Under the pieces are notes generated by a model that saw nothing but the letters and a program-made list of their open reading frames with translations, did not search any database and was not told where the DNA came from. The position numbers and the translations under genes were made by a program. Positions 56,512 to 64,000 of a stretch of DNA of 64,000 nt are shown one piece after another. The stretch is from Veillonella absiana (GTDB taxonomy: Bacteria > Bacillota > Negativicutes > Veillonellales > Veillonellaceae). Location of the stretch: assembly GCF_032970905.1 (NCBI RefSeq), contig NZ_JAWJZA010000009.1. One strand, 5' to 3'. Every line of letters begins with the position of its first letter. Position 1 is the first letter of the stretch.

Positions 56512-57654
56512 ATGAAATATACAAGAGAACCCTTACAATTACATAATCCTCTAGAGTTTTGGATGAATTTCCCTGGCGCGGAACGCGTGTTCTGGGTGGA
56601 TCGCCAAAGTGACCGTGTCGTTGTGGGCGCCGAGCGCTTGACCACGGTGCGGGACGAAGAGGATAGACAAAATTACGAATACGTATTCTATGGGGATACG
56701 TTTTTTGAGACTGTGCGCGATGAAAAATGGCAGGGCCTAGGCGATGAGATGGTAGCATTCCGCCATTACTACATCGTGGAGAATGGAGAGTCCTTTTATT
56801 TACACGCGGAGGAAGCAAAGACAATAGAGCGATTCGACATTCCTGACGTCCGCCATGATTATCACGAGAGTAGCGACGATTTCGAGGATTGGCAGCAATT
56901 ATTCGGCGCCATCCAACGAGATATTAAATCTGGTCACGTGAAAAAGGTGGTAGGCTCTCGTGAGGCAGAATTCACCTGTGATACAGAGTTCAATGTGCCG
57001 AGTATGTTGAACAAACTAGTGGATAATAACCCGGGTTGCTTTATTTTTGCCTATGAGAAAGATGGTCGTACATTCCTAGGGGCATCCCCGGAAATTCTGG
57101 TGCGTCATCGCGGTAAGGAAATCTTGAGCTATGCCCTAGCAGGCACAGCTCCCAAGGAAGGCGAAGATCGCCGCACTGCCGATGAATTGCTTCACGATCC
57201 AAAGAATCTCTTTGAACATGGCATTGTAACGGATGCTATCGTAGACAATATGAAGGAAATCACCTCCAAGATTACCGTTGGCGAAACGGGCATCATGGAA
57301 CTGAAACATCTCTACCATTTGCGCACCACTATTACCGCAGAGGACGATACATTGTCCTTGGTGGAATGGGGCAAGCGCTTGCACCCTACGCCAGCCATGG
57401 GCGGTGAACCTCGTGAACGGGCCTTGCAGATTTTAAAGGACCATGAACGTCATGAACGCGGCATGTATGCAGCGCCATTTGGCTTTATGAAGGACATGGG
57501 GGATGGTATTCTCGTTGTGGGTATTCGTTCTGCCCTCGTGATAGGTCCTAAACTCTACGCCTATGCGGGCTGTGGCATTGTGGAGCAATCCAACGTGAAC
57601 GAGGAATATCGTGAGACTCGTAATAAAATGAAAACTATAGTGGAGGCTCTGTAA
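56512..57654 (+). CDS. menF: Isochorismate synthase
   Basis: The 380-residue enzyme converts chorismate to isochorismate, committing it to menaquinone. The chorismate-binding domain has VVGSREAEF, GCFIFAYEKDGRTFLGASPE, ALAGTAPKEGEDRRTADELL, HPTPAMGGEPRERAL and YAGCGIVEQSN. The ATG at 56512 is the plausible start. It is 2 bp from menD. EntC-type siderophore enzymes are similar, but the men neighbours decide the role. Confidence 0.94.
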   Translation: MKYTREPLQLHNPLEFWMNFPGAERVFWVDRQSDRVVVGAERLTTVRDEEDRQNYEYVFYGDTFFETVRDEKWQGLGDEMVAFRHYYIVENGESFYLHAEEAKTIERFDIPDVRHDYHESSDDFEDWQQLFGAIQRDIKSGHVKKVVGSREAEFTCDTEFNVPSMLNKLVDNNPGCFIFAYEKDGRTFLGASPEILVRHRGKEILSYALAGTAPKEGEDRRTADELLHDPKNLFEHGIVTDAIVDNMKEITSKITVGETGIMELKHLYHLRTTITAEDDTLSLVEWGKRLHPTPAMGGEPRERALQILKDHERHERGMYAAPFGFMKDMGDGILVVGIRSALVIGPKLYAYAGCGIVEQSNVNEEYRETRNKMKTIVEAL

Positions 57655-57655
57655 T

Positions 57656-59314
57656 ATGAATGAATATTTAGCGGCCTTAGTCGATGAATTACACGTACTT
57701 GGTGTACGTGATGCGGTATTTAGTCCTGGTTCAAGATGCACGCCGTTGGCGATGTTGTTCCAAGATTACGGGGCTTACAATACCTATATGAACGTGGATG
57801 AGCGCAGTGCAGGTTTCTTTGCCCTCGGCATTGCCAAGGCGAAACAACAGCCTGTTGTTCTCGTGTGCACCTCCGGGTCTGCCATGACGCATTATTATCC
57901 GGTCCTCATCGAGGCTAAACATAGTGGGGTACCTTTGATTGTGCTCACCGCCGATCGTCCGCCGTCCTTGCAAAACGTGGGGGCGCCACAGACCATTGAT
58001 CAACAAAAATTATTCGGCAATGCCGTCAATTTCTACGAGGAATTGTCCGTGCCAAACGATACGAATTACTACACCTATCCGAGACAGGTGGGGCAGCGTG
58101 CCTTTTTGAAAGCTATGTCTACGAAACCAGGTCCTGTGCACATCAATGTGCCATTAGAGGAACCATTGGTGCCTGAACTCGACGATGTACATTATATGGG
58201 CGGTCAAATAGGACCAAGTTTCCAATTGTTCATAGGCCATATGGCGATGGATAATACAACAGCTCTAGTGCCATATTTACAAGATAAAAAGGTCCTCATT
58301 CTGGCGGGGCCTAATAGTGGTATGAATGCTGCAGACTCTATCGTTCAACTGGCAAAACGTTTGAAAGCGCCGATTTTAGCGGATCCATTATCCAACGTAC
58401 GTTGCCTAGACAGTGACTACATTATCGATTCCTACGATGCATTCCTTGCCTCTGATGAGGTGAAACATCAGTTAGCACCAGATTGTGTCATTCAATTGGG
58501 CCAAATGGTAGTATCCAAACGAGTACATCAATTTTTGAGCACCCTCAACGGAGTGGATTATATCCAGGTTGATCCTAATGGGGATTACCGCAATTCTACA
58601 TTATCTACCACGATCCACGTTCAAGCCCATATTGAAAGCTTCGTAAACCAAGTGGAGATTGTAAACCAAGATGTGACTTATTCTGAGGATTGGGTACAGT
58701 ATAATCGTCAAGCCCGAGAACTATTGAATCGTGTCATTAATGAGGAAACCCTATTCGAAGGCAAGATTGTGACTTTATTACAAGACAACCTACCAACAGG
58801 TGCTCAGATTGTGACGGCTAATAGCATGTCCATTCGCGATATGGATTATTTCTGGCGCAGTGGTGTATCTGATGCGGTTGTGTATGGTAATCGAGGCACG
58901 AACGGTATTGATGGAACTATTTCCACAGCCCTTGGTGTGAGTACGACTGGAAAACCGACTGTTTTGTTGACAGGCGATTTATCGTTCTTTCACGATATGA
59001 ATGGCCTAGCCATGGGGAAAACGCATGGCCTCAATTTGACGATTGTGGTCAATAATAATGATGGTGGCGGTATTTTTGAATACCTACCACAAAAGGGAAC
59101 GACCTATTTTAATTACTTGTTCAGTACAGAGCAAGGCCTTGATTATAGTGGGTTAGAAACACTCTATGGTATTACGTACCATCGGATTGCTAGCTATGAC
59201 GAATTTACTGAGGCACTCAGCTCTAGTTTACAAAGGTCGGGCATCCAAATCATTGAGGTGCCAACGAACAAGGAATTGAGTCGTCAATTGCACAAGAAAT
59301 ATTTAAATCCATAG
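57656..59314 (+). CDS. menD: SEPHCHC synthase
   Basis: The 552-residue thiamine-diphosphate enzyme joins isochorismate and 2-oxoglutarate. SPGSRCTPLAML near residue 23 binds isochorismate; the ThDP region GDLSFFHDMNGL and VVNNNDGGGIFEYLP is near the C-terminus. The catalytic Glu region is NVDERSAGFFALG. It starts directly after menF and is likely translationally coupled. Confidence 0.95.
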   Translation: MNEYLAALVDELHVLGVRDAVFSPGSRCTPLAMLFQDYGAYNTYMNVDERSAGFFALGIAKAKQQPVVLVCTSGSAMTHYYPVLIEAKHSGVPLIVLTADRPPSLQNVGAPQTIDQQKLFGNAVNFYEELSVPNDTNYYTYPRQVGQRAFLKAMSTKPGPVHINVPLEEPLVPELDDVHYMGGQIGPSFQLFIGHMAMDNTTALVPYLQDKKVLILAGPNSGMNAADSIVQLAKRLKAPILADPLSNVRCLDSDYIIDSYDAFLASDEVKHQLAPDCVIQLGQMVVSKRVHQFLSTLNGVDYIQVDPNGDYRNSTLSTTIHVQAHIESFVNQVEIVNQDVTYSEDWVQYNRQARELLNRVINEETLFEGKIVTLLQDNLPTGAQIVTANSMSIRDMDYFWRSGVSDAVVYGNRGTNGIDGTISTALGVSTTGKPTVLLTGDLSFFHDMNGLAMGKTHGLNLTIVVNNNDGGGIFEYLPQKGTTYFNYLFSTEQGLDYSGLETLYGITYHRIASYDEFTEALSSSLQRSGIQIIEVPTNKELSRQLHKKYLNP

Positions 59315-59355
59315 TTAGTGGATTATTTTCATATAGTGTTGTATTAGGAGGGTTC

Positions 59356-60216
59356 ATGAAGCAGAAATATACTACCTGTGTCATTATGGATCCAGAGATG
59401 GCTGTTTATAAAAACTCCATGCGCATTACGGTGGGGGATTGCACCTATGGTGTCAGCGTTATAGGCGATGGCGAACCTATTGTGTGTTTTCACGGATTTT
59501 CTGAATCTGGGAATACTTGGGACAATGTGAAACTGGTAAATCACGCGATGTATCGCATCGATTGTATTGGACATGGTCAATCGGACAAACCAAGGCCATT
59601 AGAACCCTACACAATTCCTGCGATGCTCGAAGATATGCATACGGTCATCAATTTGGCGGTAGGCGACAAGTACGCCTTGATGGGGTATTCCATGGGTGCT
59701 CGTTTGGCACTGCTCTATGCATTGCAATATGGGGATGAGGTACAGGCCCTCGTTCTTGAAAGTGGCTCTGTGGGCATCGCTGATGAAACAGAACGTCAGG
59801 CCCGCGTTGATTCAGATGAGGCCTTGGCGCAGAATATTGAGTCCCTCGACAGCGCGTGGTTTGCTAATATGTGGGCGAATGTGTCTATTTTTGCTTCCCA
59901 ACAGTCCCTTCCAGATGCGGTGAAAGCAAAAATTCAGGCTCGTCGTCAGCATAATCAGGTGCACGCCCTAGCAAATACCTTGCGTGGTTCTGGACAGGGA
60001 ATTATGCCTTATGTAGGTGATGAACTACATCGTTTGCCATGTCGGACATTATATGTGAGTGGTTCTCTTGATACTAAATACGATGGCATTCGCCAATCCG
60101 TATTTGAAGGACAACCAAACGTGACTACCCACTGTATTGAAGGGGCGGGGCATAATACCCATATAGAACAACCTGAGGAGTTTTCCAAGGTGGTTCTCGA
60201 TTTTTTACGCGATTAA
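59356..60216 (+). CDS. menH: SHCHC synthase (alpha/beta hydrolase)
   Basis: The 286-residue alpha/beta hydrolase removes pyruvate from SEPHCHC. The nucleophile elbow GYSMGARLALL (Ser near 115), CFHGFSESGNTW and the final His in GAGHNTHIEQPEEF complete the triad. AGGAGG precedes the ATG. The extra 10-15 residues before the domain are unusual but small. Its place between menD and menB supports the assignment. Confidence 0.88.
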   Translation: MKQKYTTCVIMDPEMAVYKNSMRITVGDCTYGVSVIGDGEPIVCFHGFSESGNTWDNVKLVNHAMYRIDCIGHGQSDKPRPLEPYTIPAMLEDMHTVINLAVGDKYALMGYSMGARLALLYALQYGDEVQALVLESGSVGIADETERQARVDSDEALAQNIESLDSAWFANMWANVSIFASQQSLPDAVKAKIQARRQHNQVHALANTLRGSGQGIMPYVGDELHRLPCRTLYVSGSLDTKYDGIRQSVFEGQPNVTTHCIEGAGHNTHIEQPEEFSKVVLDFLRD

Positions 60217-60310
60217 TATAGCGGCGTATTAAAAATTATATTGTCTGCTTGCTTATTTTGTGGCATAAGATTAGGAAACGTTGAAATTTTGTGGGTAATC
60301 CGCGATTTTC

Positions 60311-60340
60311 TTGCTAGTTAGTAGCAATTTTCAGTATAAT
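60311..60340 (+). promoter_or_regulatory. Internal promoter candidate before menB
   Basis: TTGCTA (60311-60316), 18 bp and TATAAT (60335-60340). The -35 overlaps a small palindrome (TTGCTA-N5-TAGCAA), which could be an operator. It lies in the 243-nt menH-menB gap. Confidence 0.5.
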
Positions 60341-60459
60341 AGACAAAGAGTATGCTATGAAATGGTTCATGTTGCTAAGCCTAGATGTCAGCGGGTGGAC
60401 CTTTCACAAAGCAAACACGAAAGAAAATGAGCTTTCATACTAATCATAAAGGAGATACT

Positions 60460-61302
60460 ATGAGCAAATTTGATTGGAAAGTACTAAATCGTAATTACGA
60501 AGACGTAATTTACGAAACATATAATGGGATTGCGAAAATTACCATTAATCGTCCAGAGGTGCGCAATGCATTTCGCCCTAAAACTGTTATGGAATTAATC
60601 GACGCATTTTCCGTGGCTCGTGATGATGCAGAGGTAGGCGTTATCGTGTTGACTGGCGCTAACCATGGCCAAGGAGAAGACAAAGAAGCGTTCTGTTCCG
60701 GTGGTGACCAACGCGTTCGTGGCAATGGTGGTTACGTAGGTGAAGATAACATTCCTCGTTTAAACGTTCTTGATTTGCAACATTTGATTCGTATCACACC
60801 AAAACCAGTTATCGCTATGGTTAATGGCTATGCTATCGGCGGTGGTCATGTATTGCACATCGTATGTGATTTGACAATCGCTTCTGAAAATGCGAAATTC
60901 GGTCAAACTGGTCCTCGCGTAGGTTCCTTCGACGCTGGTTATGGTGCAGGTTACTTGGCGCGCATGATCGGTCACAAACGCGCTCGCGAAGTATGGTTCT
61001 TGTGCCGTCAATACACAGCTGCGCAAGCGTACGAAATGGGCATGGTTAACACTGTGGTTCCATTCGACAAATTGGAAGAAGAAACTGTACAATGGTGCGA
61101 AGAAATTCTTCAATTGTCCCCAATGGCACTTCGTATGTTGAAAGCATCCTTCAATGCTGATACAGATGGTTTGGCAGGTTTACAACAATTCGCTGGTGAT
61201 GCGACATTGATGTACTACACAACTGACGAAGCAAAAGAAGGTCGCGATGCCTTCAAAGAAAAACGTAAACCAGATTTCAAACAATTCCCTAAATTCCCTT
61301 AA
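60460..61302 (+). CDS. menB: 1,4-Dihydroxy-2-naphthoyl-CoA synthase
   Basis: The 280-residue crotonase-family enzyme closes the naphthoate ring. CSGGDQRVRG, GYAIGGGHVLHIVCDLTIA and QTGPRVGSFDAGYG are its active-site blocks. The ATG at 60460 follows AAAGGAG; an upstream start adding 25 residues is rejected. It shows the usual length and is 21 bp before menE. Confidence 0.96.
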   Translation: MSKFDWKVLNRNYEDVIYETYNGIAKITINRPEVRNAFRPKTVMELIDAFSVARDDAEVGVIVLTGANHGQGEDKEAFCSGGDQRVRGNGGYVGEDNIPRLNVLDLQHLIRITPKPVIAMVNGYAIGGGHVLHIVCDLTIASENAKFGQTGPRVGSFDAGYGAGYLARMIGHKRAREVWFLCRQYTAAQAYEMGMVNTVVPFDKLEEETVQWCEEILQLSPMALRMLKASFNADTDGLAGLQQFAGDATLMYYTTDEAKEGRDAFKEKRKPDFKQFPKFP

Positions 61303-61323
61303 TCGGTTATCGAGGACATTGTC

Positions 61324-62865
61324 ATGGAATGGTTACAGAAACATTTTTTAGAACAACCGAATAAACGTTTTCTTGACGACCAGACCTTTGGTGACGTGTA
61401 TAAACAAGTGCAAACCGTGGCGGACTCTTTGTCCTCTGCGGTTTCTGCCGTTTCTCGGGTCGCTTTGTTGTCGGATAACTCAGTTACTATGGCGGTGTAT
61501 TTGTTGGCGCTCATGCTCCTTCACAAGGAGGTGTTACTCCTCAATGTGCACCTTACGCCGGCGGAAATTCGTAATCAATTAGACGAGCTGGACGTGCATA
61601 CGGTGGTCGTTTCTGGTGAAAGACTGGAACAGCTAAGAAACGGGGAGCGTTGCAATGGTGTAGAACATCTGAGCGGGATAGGGCAGGTTATCGTCTTTGA
61701 TGAGGCGTCCATTCATTCAGCAGACTCTGCGAATCTTGATGTAGATAGATTCGATTGGCATTTCAACGATTCCGACATCGCAGCCATCATGAATACCAGT
61801 GCCACAACGGGAAAATTTAAATCCGTTCCCCTCCGTTGGGGACAAATTCGCGCACATGTAGAGGCATCGGCCCAGACATTGGGCGTTACGCCTGATGATA
61901 CTTGGCTCATGGTATTGCCATTATTCCACGTTAGCGGATTATCCATTTTGATGCGCAGTCTCTATAATGGGACGGCGGTGCGAATGATGGAAAAACTAGA
62001 CCGGCAGGAACTGGTGAGACTCGTCAATGATCAAGAAATCAATATGGTATCCCTCGTGCCGACCATCCTAAAGGATGTGGTGGGTGATATTGCAACCCAT
62101 CGAATGCGTGTAATCCTATTGGGCGGTGAATTTATTCCTATGCCTCTCGTTGAGGCGTGCCGTGAGAAATCCTTGCCGATTTACAAGACCTACGGCATGA
62201 CGGAAACTTTCAGCCAAAGCGTGACGTTCTCCATATTAGACTATCCTGATAAAATCGAATCCGTGGGCAAGCCATTGCCGGGGATGACCGTGAATATTGT
62301 AAATCCTGATGTGGATGGGGTAGGCGAAATCCATTTGACTGGGCCTATGTTGATGGATGGTTATCTAAACAAAGAACCGATTCGCGGTGATTTTAACACG
62401 GACGATATCGGTTATGTGGACGAAGATGGCTATGTATATATTTTGAATCGTCGCAAGGACATCATCATATCTGGTGGTGAAAATATTTACCCTAAGGAAA
62501 TTGAGGATTTACTCTACACATTGCCGTATGTGAAAGAATGTGCCGTGGTGCCTGTGGCCGATGAAAAATGGGGACAGGTGCCAGCGCTATTTGTGGCGGT
62601 TGATAAGACCCATTCTGAACTTTCACAAGATAAAAATGTAGGAAATACAGGAAAACTTACCCAAGAAGCGCTTGTAAAGCAGGAATTGAGCTGTTTTTTG
62701 TCGAATCATTTAGCTAGGTACAAAATACCAAAATACATTACGATTTTGGATTCATTACCAAGAAACGGAACAGGAAAAATTTTGCGAAAGGACTTGCAGA
62801 TATATGCTGAGTCGCGATACATACATGTGGTAGGAGGCTCTAACGATGTTGGTAGTAGCGATTGA
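61324..62865 (+). CDS. menE: o-Succinylbenzoate-CoA ligase
   Basis: The 513-residue adenylate-forming enzyme activates succinylbenzoate with CoA. TSATTGKFKSVPL (the P-loop, a variant of the usual TSGTTG), YGMTETFSQ, the TDDIGYVDEDGYVYILNRRKD region and the catalytic Lys near RNGTGKILRKDL are present. It runs to within 22 bp of menC. Confidence 0.94.
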   Translation: MEWLQKHFLEQPNKRFLDDQTFGDVYKQVQTVADSLSSAVSAVSRVALLSDNSVTMAVYLLALMLLHKEVLLLNVHLTPAEIRNQLDELDVHTVVVSGERLEQLRNGERCNGVEHLSGIGQVIVFDEASIHSADSANLDVDRFDWHFNDSDIAAIMNTSATTGKFKSVPLRWGQIRAHVEASAQTLGVTPDDTWLMVLPLFHVSGLSILMRSLYNGTAVRMMEKLDRQELVRLVNDQEINMVSLVPTILKDVVGDIATHRMRVILLGGEFIPMPLVEACREKSLPIYKTYGMTETFSQSVTFSILDYPDKIESVGKPLPGMTVNIVNPDVDGVGEIHLTGPMLMDGYLNKEPIRGDFNTDDIGYVDEDGYVYILNRRKDIIISGGENIYPKEIEDLLYTLPYVKECAVVPVADEKWGQVPALFVAVDKTHSELSQDKNVGNTGKLTQEALVKQELSCFLSNHLARYKIPKYITILDSLPRNGTGKILRKDLQIYAESRYIHVVGGSNDVGSSD

Positions 62866-62886
62866 CTAGGTAGATGAGGAGGACCT

Positions 62887-64000
62887 ATGCAAGATTCATT
62901 GTTGGTGAAACGCATCACCTTGCATCGGGTAAATATACCTTTACAATTTACATTTAAAACGGCGCGGGGAACCGTGCAAAACAGGGAAACCATTATTATT
63001 GAAATGGAAAATGAAGATGGCCAAAAGGGCTATGGCGAATGCGTGGCCTTTGCGGATCCATTCTATACGGATGAAACGGTGGATTTGGCATGGCATCGTT
63101 TGGTGCATCATTATGGGCCAGCTATGTTGTCGGCGCAAATTGAACGGGCCAAGGAAATCCATGATATTGCCGACTTTGTGCACGCGGCGCTAGGAATGAT
63201 GGCCTCTGAGCGGGCTGGTTCTGAATCAGAATATCAGCACATCCATTCGCCGATGGCGGTGGCGGGCCTTGAAAATGCACTCCTGAATTTGGAATGCACT
63301 GTGAAAGGTCAAAATACCGTGGAATACGTGATGGGTGAAAGTCTCCAAGACACTATCCCTTGTGGTGTAGCTATTGGAGATATTCCTATGGACACCTTGA
63401 TTGATGTGGTGAGAACTCATGTAGAACAAGGCTGCCAACGTATCAAGCTAAAGATAAAACCAGAGGATGGCTATGAACGAACGAAACTCGTGCGTGCGGC
63501 CTTCCCAAATATTACCCTCGCTGTGGATGCGAACCGTAGTTATAGCTTTGCTCAAATTGATGACGTGGCTTTGTTGAATGACTTCAATTTGGCTTGTATC
63601 GAGGAACCCTTCGATGTGTCATCGGTGCAAACCCTAGCACTCCTAAAACAAGAGACTTTGAGCAAAGGCTTGTGGTCTATAACAACGCCAATTTGTCTCG
63701 ATGAAAGCATTCTAACCTTCGAAGATTTAGAGTATGCCGTACGGCATGATCTCATCGATGTATTGAATATTAAAATTGGTCGTTTAGGTGGATTATATCC
63801 AGTGAAACGAATCATTGACTATTGTCGTGATAATGACATTAAATTCTGGATTGGCAGCATGGTGGAAACTGGCGTTTCTAAAATGCTCCACGTTCAATTA
63901 GCGGCCCTAGCAGATACATATATGGCTGGTGATTTATCGGATTCAAAACGCTATTTTGAAGATGATTTGATCGTGCCAGATATTACTTTCACAGATGGGC
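62887..64000 (+). CDS. menC: o-Succinylbenzoate synthase (runs off the window)
   Basis: The frame starts at ATG 62887 after GGAGG and stays open for 371 residues to the end, so the stop lies outside. It is an enolase-superfamily enzyme: the Lys pair in RIKLKIKP, metal ligands in AVDANRS, EEPFD and CLDES, and the second Lys in NIKIGRLGG. It dehydrates SHCHC to succinylbenzoate, which MenE uses. Muconate cycloisomerase relatives are excluded by the men context. Confidence 0.92.
   Translation, partial: MQDSLLVKRITLHRVNIPLQFTFKTARGTVQNRETIIIEMENEDGQKGYGECVAFADPFYTDETVDLAWHRLVHHYGPAMLSAQIERAKEIHDIADFVHAALGMMASERAGSESEYQHIHSPMAVAGLENALLNLECTVKGQNTVEYVMGESLQDTIPCGVAIGDIPMDTLIDVVRTHVEQGCQRIKLKIKPEDGYERTKLVRAAFPNITLAVDANRSYSFAQIDDVALLNDFNLACIEEPFDVSSVQTLALLKQETLSKGLWSITTPICLDESILTFEDLEYAVRHDLIDVLNIKIGRLGGLYPVKRIIDYCRDNDIKFWIGSMVETGVSKMLHVQLAALADTYMAGDLSDSKRYFEDDLIVPDITFTDG

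Noticed and set aside
1..64000. CRISPR array, prophage or rRNA
   Set aside because: No regularly spaced repeats, phage structural genes or rRNA sequence were found in the window.

Overview
The window looks like a chromosomal segment of a Veillonella-type anaerobe (Negativicutes, diderm Firmicutes). The evidence is moderately AT-rich DNA with strong Gram-positive-style ribosome sites, a T-box leader, a clostridial-type single-chain PurL of about 1250 residues, an assimilatory sulfate pathway built on an AprBA-like APS reductase, and a complete-looking men cluster. Genus is inferred from gene content and protein character, not from a search.

Layout. Positions 1-250 hold the right end of an IS200/IS605-type element. 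A DNA-glycosylase-like gene and a pantothenate block (panD, panC, panS-like transporter) follow to 3.9 kb. From 4.1 to 28.3 kb is an accessory region with a redox/aldehyde cluster (aldo/keto reductase remnant, flavodoxin lipoprotein, DUF4405 membrane protein, iron alcohol dehydrogenase), arginase, peptide and ion transporters, a MATE pump, a homocysteine methyltransferase and one tRNA-Ser(GGA). About fifteen loci here are broken by frameshifts, stop codons, short tandem duplications or deletions that fuse unrelated genes.

From 28.5 to 39.3 kb lies a sulfate assimilation operon: sulfate ABC transporter, AprA/AprB-like APS reductase, CysD/CysN and a siroheme reductase. It starts with a strong promoter and a T-box whose specifier (TGC) and tRNA-acceptor-pairing bulge (TGGA) fit tRNA-Cys, so the operon should be induced by cysteine starvation. 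A flavodiiron protein gene converges on it, with a Crp/Fnr-like site at its promoter.

From 41.1 to 56.2 kb are purine genes: purL (minus strand), a LysR regulator, xpt and two related small genes, then purE-purF-purM-purN-purH-purD. A strongly initiated 28-codon open frame with five Gln codons sits before purE and overlaps an intrinsic terminator, which suggests attenuation. From 56.5 kb to the end lies menF-menD-menH-menB-menE-menC (menC runs off the window), for menaquinone synthesis.

Two signals cut across the annotation. The octamer GTGAAAGT occurs about 20 times by eye where about 2 are expected, and nine copies are intergenic. Gene damage is confined almost entirely to 4-28 kb and one LysR gene at 48.4 kb, while the 35 kb of biosynthetic genes are clean.
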